Of a stretch of 64,000 nt of DNA, positions 7,956-15,535 are shown piece by piece. The DNA is from Bradyrhizobium manausense (GTDB taxonomy: Bacteria; Pseudomonadota; Alphaproteobacteria; Rhizobiales; Xanthobacteraceae): NCBI RefSeq assembly GCF_018129685.1, contig NZ_JAFCLG010000006.1, positions 248,001 through 312,000 of the forward strand, written 5' to 3'. Positions within the stretch are counted from its first letter, which is position 1; each line of letters starts with the position of its first letter. The notes beneath the pieces were generated by a model. It was not told the DNA's origin and made no database searches. It worked only from the letters and a program-made list of their open reading frames with translations. The position numbers were made by a program, and so were the translations under genes.

Positions 7956-8345
7956 ATGGGCAAGGAAGCCACCCGCGTTCGTCGTCGTGAGCGCAAGAAC
8001 ATCGCCTCCGGCGTCGCGCACGTGAACTCGTCCTTCAACAACACGACCATCACCATCACCGATGCGCAGGGCAACACCATTGCCTGGTCTTCCGCCGGCA
8101 CGATGGGCTTCAAGGGCTCGCGCAAGTCGACCCCGTATGCCGCGCAGGTCGCCGCTGAAGACGTGTCCAAGAAGGCGCAGGAACACGGCATGCGCACGCT
8201 GGAAGTCGAGGTCGCCGGTCCCGGTTCGGGCCGTGAGTCGGCGCTGCGCGCGCTGCAGGCCGCGGGCTTCACCGTCACCTCGATCCGCGACGTGACCACG
8301 ATCCCGCACAACGGTTGCCGTCCGCGAAAGCGTCGGCGCGTCTGA
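7956..8345 (+). CDS. rpsK: 30S ribosomal protein S11
   Basis: The 129-residue S11 contains GVAHVNSSFNNTTITITDAQGN, split here as residues about 18-39, and ends with the hallmark IPHNGCRPRKRRRV. It lies on the small-subunit platform near the mRNA exit. An AGGAAAGG element precedes the ATG. It is followed by rpoA, as usual. Confidence 0.98.
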   Translation: MGKEATRVRRRERKNIASGVAHVNSSFNNTTITITDAQGNTIAWSSAGTMGFKGSRKSTPYAAQVAAEDVSKKAQEHGMRTLEVEVAGPGSGRESALRALQAAGFTVTSIRDVTTIPHNGCRPRKRRRV

Positions 8346-8455
8346 TACGAAGTTGCGGGCGCCGTGTTGCCCGCGATGGTTTTTTAGAAGCCGCGGGTTT
8401 GATCTGCGGCCTTTCTCCAACGCCGGTATTTGAATTTTCAAATCGACTGGCCTGT

Positions 8456-9487
8456 ATGGGTGAAACAGTGACGATCCAGAAAAATTGGCAAGAACTGATT
8501 CGGCCGAACAAGCTCCAGGTTCAGCCCGGCAGCGACCCCTCGCGCTTTGCGACCATCGTTGCCGAGCCGCTCGAGCGCGGTTTCGGCCAGACGCTCGGCA
8601 ACGCGCTGCGCCGCATCCTGCTCTCCTCGCTCCAGGGCGCGGCGGTGCAGTCGGTGCACATCGACGGCGTGCTGCACGAGTTCTCCTCGATCGCCGGCGT
8701 CCGTGAGGACGTCACCGACATCGTGCTGAACATCAAGGACATCGCGATCAAGATGCAGGGCGAAGGCCCCAAGCGCATGGTCGTGAAGAAGCAGGGCCCT
8801 GGCTCGGTCACCGCCGGCGACATCCAGACGGTCGGCGACGTCACCGTGCTGAACCCGGACCTGCAGATCTGCACGCTCGACGAGGGCGCGGAGATCCGTA
8901 TGGAGTTCACGGTCTCCACCGGCAAGGGCTATGTGCCCGCCGAGCGCAACCGGCCAGAGGACGCGCCGATCGGCCTGATCCCGGTCGACAGCCTGTACTC
9001 GCCGGTCCGCAAGGTCTCCTACAAGGTCGAGAACACCCGCGAGGGCCAGATCCTCGACTACGACAAGCTGACCATGACGATCGAGACCAACGGCGCGATC
9101 TCGCCGGATGACTCGGTGGCTTACGCCGCCCGCATCCTGCAGGATCAGCTCAACGTGTTCGTCAACTTCGAAGAGCCGCGCAAGGAAGTCGCCCAGGAGA
9201 TCATCCCGGACCTCGCCTTCAACCCGGCCTTCCTCAAGAAGGTGGACGAGCTCGAGCTGTCGGTGCGTTCTGCCAACTGCTTGAAGAACGACAACATCGT
9301 CTACATCGGCGACCTCGTGCAGAAGAGCGAAGCGGAAATGCTCCGCACCCCGAACTTCGGCCGCAAGTCGCTGAACGAGATCAAGGAAGTGCTGGCCCAG
9401 ATGGGTCTGCACCTCGGCATGGAAGTGCCGGGCTGGCCGCCGGAGAACATCGACGAGCTCGCCAAGCGCTTCGAGGATCACTACTGA
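8456..9487 (+). CDS. rpoA: DNA-directed RNA polymerase subunit alpha
   Basis: The alpha subunit dimerises to nucleate core RNA polymerase and contacts UP elements and activators. I chose the ATG at 8456 (MGETVTIQKNWQELIRP), giving 343 residues; the frame is open further upstream without resemblance. The N-terminal domain contains ERGFGQTLGNALRRILLSSL near residues 35-54. The C-terminal domain has LELSVRSANCLKN, and ELLRTPNFGRKSLNEIKE-like residues are near 300-315. It lies between rpsK and rplQ. Confidence 0.98.
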   Translation: MGETVTIQKNWQELIRPNKLQVQPGSDPSRFATIVAEPLERGFGQTLGNALRRILLSSLQGAAVQSVHIDGVLHEFSSIAGVREDVTDIVLNIKDIAIKMQGEGPKRMVVKKQGPGSVTAGDIQTVGDVTVLNPDLQICTLDEGAEIRMEFTVSTGKGYVPAERNRPEDAPIGLIPVDSLYSPVRKVSYKVENTREGQILDYDKLTMTIETNGAISPDDSVAYAARILQDQLNVFVNFEEPRKEVAQEIIPDLAFNPAFLKKVDELELSVRSANCLKNDNIVYIGDLVQKSEAEMLRTPNFGRKSLNEIKEVLAQMGLHLGMEVPGWPPENIDELAKRFEDHY

Positions 9488-9553
9488 GCGAATGGCGAGT
9501 AGGGAGTGGCGAATGGGCAGGAACCGTTCGCTACTCACCATTCGCCACTCGCC
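9488..9553. repeat. Palindromic extragenic repeat after rpoA
   Basis: GAGTGGCGAATGG (9504-9516) pairs exactly with CCATTCGCCACTC (9538-9550). The motif is shared with the hairpin at 7831-7893, so both belong to one repeat family. It lies between the rpoA stop and rplQ. Confidence 0.75.
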
Positions 9554-9634
9554 GACTTGGGCGAACGCAGGCAGCCCACCTGAGCAACATGTCCGACGAA
9601 CCGTCGCGGCAGTTTCAAGTTAAGGACTAAACAC

Positions 9635-10051
9635 ATGCGTCACGGCAAGGTTCATCGGAAGCTCAACCGCACGGCCGAGCATCGCCGCGCGATGTTCGCC
9701 AACATGGCGGCTGCGCTGATCAAGCACGAGCAGATCGTCACCACGCTGCCCAAGGCCAAGGAGCTTCGTCCGATCGTCGAGAAGCTCGTCACCCTCGGCA
9801 AGAAGGGCGGCCTGTCGATGCGCCGCCAGGCCATCTCCGAGATGCGTGACAAGGACCAGGTCAGGAAGCTGTTCGACGTGCTGGCGCCCCGTTACAAGGA
9901 TCGCCAGGGCGGCTACACCCGCATCATCAAGGCGGGCTTCCGCTACGGCGACAACGCCGCGATGGCCGTCATCGAATTCGTCGACCGCGACGTCGATGCC
10001 AAGGGCCAGGACTCCGGTCCGGTGCAGGCGAAGGAAGCCGAGGCGGCATAA
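9635..10051 (+). CDS. rplQ: 50S ribosomal protein L17
   Basis: The 138-residue L17 has the diagnostic start MRHGKVHRKLNRTAEHRRAM and the KELRPIVEKLVTLGKKG segment. A short acidic/Ala tail (residues 126-138) follows the family core. AAGGA lies before the ATG. It closes the superoperon and is followed by a terminator. Confidence 0.98.
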   Translation: MRHGKVHRKLNRTAEHRRAMFANMAAALIKHEQIVTTLPKAKELRPIVEKLVTLGKKGGLSMRRQAISEMRDKDQVRKLFDVLAPRYKDRQGGYTRIIKAGFRYGDNAAMAVIEFVDRDVDAKGQDSGPVQAKEAEAA

Positions 10052-10071
10052 GCCAAATCGCATAGCGTTTC

Positions 10072-10101
10072 AAAAGCGGCGCCCTCGGGTGCCGCTTTTT
10101 T
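10072..10101 (+). terminator. Rho-independent terminator after rplQ
   Basis: AGCGGCGCC and GGTGCCGCT form a 9-bp stem with one G-U pair and a CTCG loop, followed by six T residues. It ends the ribosomal/rpoA transcription unit 20 bp after the rplQ stop. Confidence 0.85.
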
Positions 10102-10119
10102 GTATTCTGCAGCCGTGGG

Positions 10120-10347
10120 GTGAACCATCTCGCCCAACATTGCATCGGATCCCGTGGCGGCCTCGGGCAGTTGAGCGACGACGAAATCAAACGTGCGATT
10201 ACGCAAGGCGTCGCACGTGACGGTCGCAAGCCCAAGCCGCCGATGGCTTATGCTGGTTACGCCACCATGACGGCCGAGGATCTCGATGCCATCGTCGCGT
10301 TTGTCCGAACGCTGCCGCCGCGCGACCAAGGGGTCACGCGTCGGTGA
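10120..10347 (+). pseudogene. Remnant of a class I cytochrome c C-terminus
   Basis: The open frame encodes 75 residues. From about residue 15 (GLGQLSDDEIKRAITQGV) to the end (MTAEDLDAIVAFVRTLPP), it resembles the C-terminal helices of small c-type cytochromes, including a likely axial Met in the PPMAYAGYATMT region. The N-terminal half with the CxxCH heme motif and a signal peptide is missing; upstream is only the rplQ terminator. I read it as a decayed fragment. A real short gene is unlikely because no heme motif or ribosome-binding site is present. Confidence 0.55.
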
Positions 10348-10408
10348 AGGACGATTGAAGCTGCTTCGCAGCGCACGATATCTCCGTCAACATCAATGGA
10401 GATAACTC

Positions 10409-11197
10409 ATGAAGATCGACCTTTCCGGCAAGACGGCCCTCGTGACCGGCTCGACCGCCGGCATCGGCCACGCCATCGCCAAGGGCCTTGCCGGTTCCGG
10501 CGCGAGCGTCGTGATCAACGGGCGCAGTCAGGACAAGGTCGATGCGGCCGTCCGCAAGCTTGAAGGGGCGGGTGCCAAGGCGCGGGGCATCGCCGCCGAT
10601 GTCTCCACCGCAGCCGGCTGCAACGCGCTCGTCGCGGCCCTGCCCGAGGTCGATATTCTCATCAACAATGCCGGCATCTTCGAGCCCAAGGGCTTTTTCG
10701 AAATTCCGGACGAGGACTGGAGCCGCTTCTTCGAGGTCAACGTGATGAGCGGCGTGCGGCTGTCGCGCGCCTACATGAAGGGCATGCTCAAGCGCAATTG
10801 GGGCCGCATCGTCTTCATCTCCTCCGAGTCCGGGCTCAACATTCCCGCCGAGATGATCCACTACGGCATGAGCAAGACGGCCCAGCTCGCAGTCGCTCGC
10901 GGCCTCGCGCAGCTCACCCGCGGCACCGGCGTCACGGTGAACTCGGTGCTGCCTGGCCCGACCATGTCCGAGGGTGTCGAGACTTTCGTGAAGGATCTCG
11001 CCAGGCAGAACGGCCAATCGTTGGATGAAGCCGCCGCCAATTTCGTCAAGCAGCACCGGCCGAGCTCGCTGATCCAGCGCTTTGCCAGCGTCGATGAGAT
11101 CGCCAACATGGTGGTTTACGTTGCCTCGAAGGAGGCGTCGGCGACCAATGGCGCGGCGCTGCGCGCGGAAGGCGGCATCGTCAACACCATCGCCTGA
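10409..11197 (+). CDS. SDR-family oxidoreductase
   Basis: This 262-residue protein is a classical short-chain dehydrogenase with an NAD(P)-binding Rossmann fold. It has TGSTAGIG at residues 13-20, NNAG at 86-89, catalytic Ser138/139, and YGMSK with Tyr152 and Lys156. The substrate is unknown; the closest general types are 3-oxoacyl-ACP reductase-like SDRs. GGAGATAACTC precedes the ATG. A DUF1330 gene follows 6 bp later in the same direction, so the two are probably co-transcribed. Confidence 0.9.
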   Translation: MKIDLSGKTALVTGSTAGIGHAIAKGLAGSGASVVINGRSQDKVDAAVRKLEGAGAKARGIAADVSTAAGCNALVAALPEVDILINNAGIFEPKGFFEIPDEDWSRFFEVNVMSGVRLSRAYMKGMLKRNWGRIVFISSESGLNIPAEMIHYGMSKTAQLAVARGLAQLTRGTGVTVNSVLPGPTMSEGVETFVKDLARQNGQSLDEAAANFVKQHRPSSLIQRFASVDEIANMVVYVASKEASATNGAALRAEGGIVNTIA

Positions 11198-11203
11198 GCA
11201 CCG

Positions 11204-11500
11204 ATGTCAGCCTATGTGATTTCCGAAGTCGAGATGCGCGATCCGGATGGGTTCGAAGCCTACCGTACGCTTGCCGCCAAGACGATCGAACAATATGGCG
11301 GCCGCTATCTCGTTCGCGGCGGCAAGCCTGAGCTGGCGGAAGGCAACCTTCCGCCGAAGGCGATCGTCATCGTCGAATTCCCCTCGATGGCGAGACTGAA
11401 GCAATGGTATGCCTCGCTGGAATACGCCGAGGCGTTGAAGATCCGCGCCGGCGCGCTGGAGCGGCGGCTGTTGTTCGTCGAGGGCGTGGCTCCGGTCTAG
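11204..11500 (+). CDS. DUF1330 domain protein
   Basis: The 98-residue protein is a small ferredoxin-like alpha/beta-barrel-fold protein of the DUF1330 family. It shows AYVISEVEMRDPDGFEAYR at the start, YGGRYLVRGG around residues 38-47, and IVEFPSMARLKQWYASLEY toward the end. The biochemical role of the family is not established. It starts 6 bp after the SDR stop, which suggests a two-gene operon. Confidence 0.88.
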   Translation: MSAYVISEVEMRDPDGFEAYRTLAAKTIEQYGGRYLVRGGKPELAEGNLPPKAIVIVEFPSMARLKQWYASLEYAEALKIRAGALERRLLFVEGVAPV

Positions 11501-11557
11501 CTGCTCTGCCCATTTGCCACTTCAATTCGAGGCCCGACCGGCTAGAACGGTGGCTCC

Positions 11558-12874
11558 ATGCTCAGGCCGCTCTCGACCCGCCACAAACGCCTGTTCAGGC
11601 TGACGTCCGCGCGATGGCAGCGACGGGCGATCTTTCTGCTCGGCGGCATCGGGGTCGGTGCCGCCGCGGTGGCGCTGGCGGAGCTGGCCGATCTCGCGCA
11701 GCACGCCTTTACGCTGCTCCTGGCCAGATCGCGCTATGCCGTGCTGGCGGTGACGCCGCTCGGCTTCATGCTGTCCGCCTATCTGACCATTCGCCTGTTT
11801 CCGAACGCGCAAGGAAGTGGCATTCCGCAGGCGATTGCCGCGCGGCATCTGACCGATCAGGCGGCGCGCGAGAGCCTGGTCTCGATCCGAATCGCAATCG
11901 GCAAGATGATCCTCACTCTGTTCGGGTTGCTGTGCGGAGCCTCCGTCGGGCGGGAGGGGCCGACCGTTCAGGTGGGCGCCTCTATCATGTTCGCGCTCGG
12001 CCGTGTCTCGCCACGCCGCCAGCCCGGGTTGATCCTCGCCGGCGCGGCTGCCGGCGTCGCCGCGGCGTTCAACACGCCGCTCGCTGGTATCGTCTTCGGC
12101 ATCGAGGAGATGAGCCGCGCGTTCGAGACCCGCACATCCAGCCTCATCATCGCAGCCGTCATCGCGGCCGGCCTGACGTCACTCGCGCTGGCCGGCAATT
12201 ACGCCTATTTCGGCAGCAGCGCGATGTCGCTTTCGCGTGGCACCGACTGGCTGGCCGTTCCGCTCTGTGGCGTGGTCGGCGGCTTCGCCGGCGGCCTGTT
12301 CAGCCGCATCGTTATCGCCATGGCGCGCGGCTTCAAGAACCCGCTCGGTCGCGCGATCAAGGGCCATCCGCTCTGGTTCGCCTTCGCCTGCGGCCTCGCT
12401 GTCGCGATCTGCGGTCTTGTGTCGGGCGATACGATCTACGGCACCGGCTATGAGCAGGTGAAGACGGCGCTGGAGCATGGCGCTCCGCTGCCGCGCGACT
12501 TCGGCCTGCTCAAGCTGCTGGCGACGACCTTTGCTGCGATCAGCGGCATACCGGGCGGCATTTTCTCGCCGTCGCTGGCCGTTGGTGCGGGCATCGGCAG
12601 CAATATCGCCGCGTTCTTCCACGACGCGCCGCTCGGTGCGATCATGCTGCTTGGCATGGTCTCGTATTTCGCCGGCGTCGTGCAGGCGCCGATCACCGCC
12701 TTTGTGATCGTGACCGAGATGACCGACAATCGCGGCATGGTCGTGCCGTTGATGGCGGCCGCGCTGATCGCGCATTTCGTCTCGCGGATGATCTGCGAGG
12801 AGGGCATCTATCACGCGCTTGCAAAGGGCTTCGTCGAGCGGGCAACGCATCCGCGCGAAGGGGAGGTAAGATGA
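11558..12874 (+). CDS. ClC-family chloride channel/antiporter
   Basis: This 438-residue integral membrane protein has the three ClC signature motifs: GSGIP at 86-90, GREGP at 131-135, and GIFSPSLAVGAGIG further on. The gating glutamate (Glu133) is present, which fits a functional H+/Cl- antiporter or channel. Several long hydrophobic segments alternate in the ClC pattern, and no cytoplasmic CBS pair follows. Its stop overlaps the hisC start by 4 bp (ATGA), so the two are translationally coupled although functionally unrelated. Confidence 0.93.
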   Translation: MLRPLSTRHKRLFRLTSARWQRRAIFLLGGIGVGAAAVALAELADLAQHAFTLLLARSRYAVLAVTPLGFMLSAYLTIRLFPNAQGSGIPQAIAARHLTDQAARESLVSIRIAIGKMILTLFGLLCGASVGREGPTVQVGASIMFALGRVSPRRQPGLILAGAAAGVAAAFNTPLAGIVFGIEEMSRAFETRTSSLIIAAVIAAGLTSLALAGNYAYFGSSAMSLSRGTDWLAVPLCGVVGGFAGGLFSRIVIAMARGFKNPLGRAIKGHPLWFAFACGLAVAICGLVSGDTIYGTGYEQVKTALEHGAPLPRDFGLLKLLATTFAAISGIPGGIFSPSLAVGAGIGSNIAAFFHDAPLGAIMLLGMVSYFAGVVQAPITAFVIVTEMTDNRGMVVPLMAAALIAHFVSRMICEEGIYHALAKGFVERATHPREGEVR

Positions 12875-13929
12875 GCCGTTTCTGGAGCAGCTTGACGCAT
12901 GATCTAAAACCCTACGTTCCGGGCGAGCAGCCCCGCATGGCGGATCTGGTCAAGCTGAACACCAACGAGAATCCGCTCGGTCCGTCGCCGCGTGCGCTGG
13001 CGGCGATCCGCGATGCGGCTGCCGATACGCTGCGGCTTTATCCGGATCCGCAGGCAACGGCGCTGCGGGCGAGCCTGGCCGCCTATCACGGCGTGAGACC
13101 TGAGCAGGTGTTCGTCGGCAATGGCTCGGACGAGGTGCTGGCGCATGCCTTCGTTGCCCTGCTGAAGCATGATGCGCCGCTGCTGTTTCCCGATATCACC
13201 TACAGCTTCTATCCGGTCTATTGCCGCCTGTTCGGCATCGCCCACGAGACCGTGCCGCTCGATCCGGCCATGCGAATTCGCATCGCCGATTACAAACGGC
13301 CGGCCGGCGCGATCATCATCCCCAATCCGAACGCGCCGACGGGGATCGCGCTGTCGCGCGCCGAGATCGAGACGTTGCTGAACGAGCATCCGGACGTGCC
13401 GGTGGTCGTCGACGAGGCCTATGTCGACTTCGGTGCGGAAACTGCTATTCCGCTGGTCGCCTCGCACCCAAACCTCCTGGTCGTGCAGACCATGTCCAAG
13501 TCGCGCGCTTTGGCCGGACTCCGGGTCGGATATGCTGTTGGCGATGCCGACCTGATCGACGCGCTGACGCGCGTGAAGGACAGCTTCAATTCATATCCGC
13601 TTGGCCGGCCTGCCCAGGCCGGCGCGATCGCGTCGATCGAGGACGAAGCCTATTTCCAGCAGAGCCGCGTTCGGGTGATCGCGGGCAGGGAGCGGCTGAC
13701 CCTCGGGCTGAAGCAAGCTGGCTTCGAGGTGCTGCCGTCACTGGCCAACTTCGTGTTCGCGCGCCATCCCGCGTATGAGGGGGCGAAGCTTGCGGCGGCG
13801 CTGCGGGAGCAGGCGGTGATCGTGCGCCATTTTTCTGCGGCGCGCATCTCGGACTATTTGCGGATCACTGTGGGCACGGACGAGCAGATCGACCGGCTGT
13901 TGTCGGCCTTGTCTCGCATTCTACGATAG
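12871..13929 (+). CDS. hisC: Histidinol-phosphate aminotransferase
   Basis: This PLP enzyme of fold type I, 352 residues long, transfers the amino group in histidine biosynthesis. Visible features are LNTNENPLGPSP at residues 29-40, NPNAPTG near 152-158, VDEAYVDF at 180-187 with the PLP-contacting Asp181, and the Schiff-base lysine Lys210 in TMSKSRALAGLRVGY. Some HisC paralogues in alphaproteobacteria act on aromatic amino acids instead, which the sequence alone does not exclude. It is followed by a hairpin shared with the convergent oxidoreductase gene. Confidence 0.9.
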   Translation: MSRFWSSLTHDLKPYVPGEQPRMADLVKLNTNENPLGPSPRALAAIRDAAADTLRLYPDPQATALRASLAAYHGVRPEQVFVGNGSDEVLAHAFVALLKHDAPLLFPDITYSFYPVYCRLFGIAHETVPLDPAMRIRIADYKRPAGAIIIPNPNAPTGIALSRAEIETLLNEHPDVPVVVDEAYVDFGAETAIPLVASHPNLLVVQTMSKSRALAGLRVGYAVGDADLIDALTRVKDSFNSYPLGRPAQAGAIASIEDEAYFQQSRVRVIAGRERLTLGLKQAGFEVLPSLANFVFARHPAYEGAKLAAALREQAVIVRHFSAARISDYLRITVGTDEQIDRLLSALSRILR

Positions 13930-13935
13930 CGAAGA

Positions 13936-13970
13936 AAGGTAGGCACGGCGCAAGCGCCTGTGCCCACCTT
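13936..13970. terminator. Hairpin between convergent hisC and oxidoreductase genes
   Basis: AAGGTAGGCACGGCGC is mirrored by GCGCCTGTGCCCACCTT with a short loop. It lies in the 55-bp space between two convergent genes and may end both transcripts. The GTGCCCACC motif also links it to the extragenic repeat at 42625-42711. Confidence 0.55.
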
Positions 13971-13984
13971 ACGAGACCCGTCGC

Positions 13985-14998
13985 CTACCAGCCCTCAAGC
14001 ACGATCTTGCCGCGCGACTTGCCGCTCTCGAGCAGCGCGTGCGCGCGCTTGAGGTTGGCGGCGTTGATCGTGCCGAAGGTCTGGTCGAGCGTGGTGCGCA
14101 GCACGCCCTTGTCGATGAGATCGGCGACGTCGCCCAGCAGATGATGCTGCGCGATCATATCGGGCGTCTGGAACGAGGAGCGCGTGAACATGGATTCCCA
14201 GTGCACGGAAACCGCCTTGCCTTTGAAGGCGCTCAGGCTGAATTCCGCGGGATCGTCGATCAGGCCGAACTTGCCCTGCGGCGCCATGAACTCGGCGATC
14301 GCCTTGTAGTGCTGCTCGGTGAAGGTGAGGCTTGCCACCAGCGCGACCGGCGGCAGCCTGAGCTTGTCGATCTGCTCCTTCATCGGCTTGCCGTGATCGA
14401 TCACCGCATGCGCGCCGAGATCGAGACACCACTTTTGCGACTCCGGCCGCGTGGCGGTCGCAACCACGGTGAGCCCGGTGAGGCGGCGTGCGAGCTGGAT
14501 CAGGATCGAGCCGACACCGCCGGCGCCGCCGGTGATGAGCAGCGTGCGCGGATCGACGCTCTTGCCCGGCACCACGCCGAGACGGTCGAACAGCAATTCC
14601 CATGCGGTGATGGAGGTGAGGGGAAGCGCGGCGGCCTGTGCGAATGACAGCGACTTCGGCTTGTTGCCGACGATGCGCTCGTCAACCAGGTGGAATTCGG
14701 AATTGGTGCCCTGGCGCAGGATCGAGCCCGCGTAAAACACCTCGTCGCCAGGCTTGAACAGCGTGACCTCGGGGCCGACGGCGTCGACCACGCCGGCGGC
14801 GTCATAGCCGAGGATCTTGGTCTCGCCCTCGGGCGGTGCGGCGCGCTTGCGCACCTTGTAATCGACGGGGTTGGCCGAGATCGCTTTCACGGCGACGCGG
14901 ATGTCGCGTGCCTGCGGCTCGGGTTTGGCGGTTTCAAAATCGATCAGCGCGTCCTGATCGTCGATCGGAAGCGACTTCTTGTAGCCGACGGCCTTCAT
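13985..14998 (-). CDS. Zinc-type alcohol dehydrogenase-like / quinone reductase family protein
   Basis: The 337-residue medium-chain reductase has a GroES-like N-domain (ANPVDYKVRKR at about residues 42-52 and GYDAAGVVDAVG) and a Rossmann domain with GGAGGVGSILIQLAR around 158-172. The catalytic zinc cysteines of true alcohol dehydrogenases are absent, so NADPH-dependent quinone or enone reduction is more likely. It is divergent from an HxlR regulator gene starting about 120 bp away, a common arrangement for HxlR-controlled quinone reductases. Confidence 0.88.
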   Translation of the reverse strand: MKAVGYKKSLPIDDQDALIDFETAKPEPQARDIRVAVKAISANPVDYKVRKRAAPPEGETKILGYDAAGVVDAVGPEVTLFKPGDEVFYAGSILRQGTNSEFHLVDERIVGNKPKSLSFAQAAALPLTSITAWELLFDRLGVVPGKSVDPRTLLITGGAGGVGSILIQLARRLTGLTVVATATRPESQKWCLDLGAHAVIDHGKPMKEQIDKLRLPPVALVASLTFTEQHYKAIAEFMAPQGKFGLIDDPAEFSLSAFKGKAVSVHWESMFTRSSFQTPDMIAQHHLLGDVADLIDKGVLRTTLDQTFGTINAANLKRAHALLESGKSRGKIVLEGW

Positions 14999-15077
14999 GG
15001 TTTGTCTCCATCAGATGGCGTATTCGCCTGCCGCTCTAACTGTCGCGCTGGCTCTAATTTGGCAAGTACTGTAAATT

Positions 15078-15094
15078 CAGGGATATAGTCCCTG
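15078..15094. promoter_or_regulatory. Candidate HxlR operator palindrome
   Basis: CAGGGATATAGTCCCTG is a 6-bp inverted repeat with a 5-bp spacer, located between the divergent oxidoreductase and HxlR genes and 26 bp before the HxlR start. HxlR-type repressors usually bind such palindromes in the shared intergenic region. The assignment is by position and symmetry only. Confidence 0.5.
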
Positions 15095-15119
15095 TTTGGA
15101 TACCATTGGGAAAACACGC

Positions 15120-15494
15120 ATGAAAAGGCAAGAGTTTACCCGGCGTCCTGGCTGCTCGGTCGAGGCGACGCTGGACCTGATCGACGGCAAATGGAAAGGG
15201 GTGATCCTCTTTCACTTGCAGAGCGGCACTCAGCGCTTCGGCGAACTGCGGCGCCGGATGCCTGGCATTACCCAGCGCATGCTGACCAAGCAGCTTCGCG
15301 CGCTGGAGGAGGACAAGCTCGTCATCCGCAAGGTCTATGCCGAGGTGCCGCCGCGCGTGGAATATTGCCTCTCCGAGCTTGGCGAGAGCTTGCGGCCGGT
15401 GATCGACATTCTGAAAGCCTGGGGCGAGAGCCACCAGCAGCGGCTGTCTTCTGCCCCGCCGCCGGTGACCGTCAGAAAGAAGCGCGCGGCGTAG
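15120..15494 (+). CDS. HxlR-family winged-helix transcriptional regulator
   Basis: The 124-residue protein is an HxlR-type DNA-binding regulator. It has the N-terminal cysteine (RRPGCSVEATLDLIDGKWKG, split as residues 8-27), which often senses aldehydes, quinones or oxidation. The wHTH core contains LQSGTQRFGELRRRMPGITQ and VPPRVEYCLSELG. I chose the ATG at 15120 rather than a TTG eight codons upstream, which would fall beside the candidate operator. It probably regulates the divergent oxidoreductase and itself. Confidence 0.88.
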   Translation: MKRQEFTRRPGCSVEATLDLIDGKWKGVILFHLQSGTQRFGELRRRMPGITQRMLTKQLRALEEDKLVIRKVYAEVPPRVEYCLSELGESLRPVIDILKAWGESHQQRLSSAPPPVTVRKKRAA

Positions 15495-15497
15495 ATG

Positions 15498-15525
15498 TTC
15501 GGGAGCGTACGATACCGCTCCCGAA
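15498..15525. terminator. Bidirectional hairpin between HxlR and porin genes
   Basis: TTCGGGAGCG and CGCTCCCGAA form a perfect 10-bp stem with an 8-base loop in the 41-bp gap between two convergent genes. There is no strong T-run, but the position suits a shared terminator. Confidence 0.6.
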
Positions 15526-15535
15526 CGAGGTTGCG

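Noticed and set aside
11404..12453. 349-residue plus-strand frame over the DUF1330/ClC region
   Set aside because: Arg-rich out-of-frame shadow of the ClC gene.
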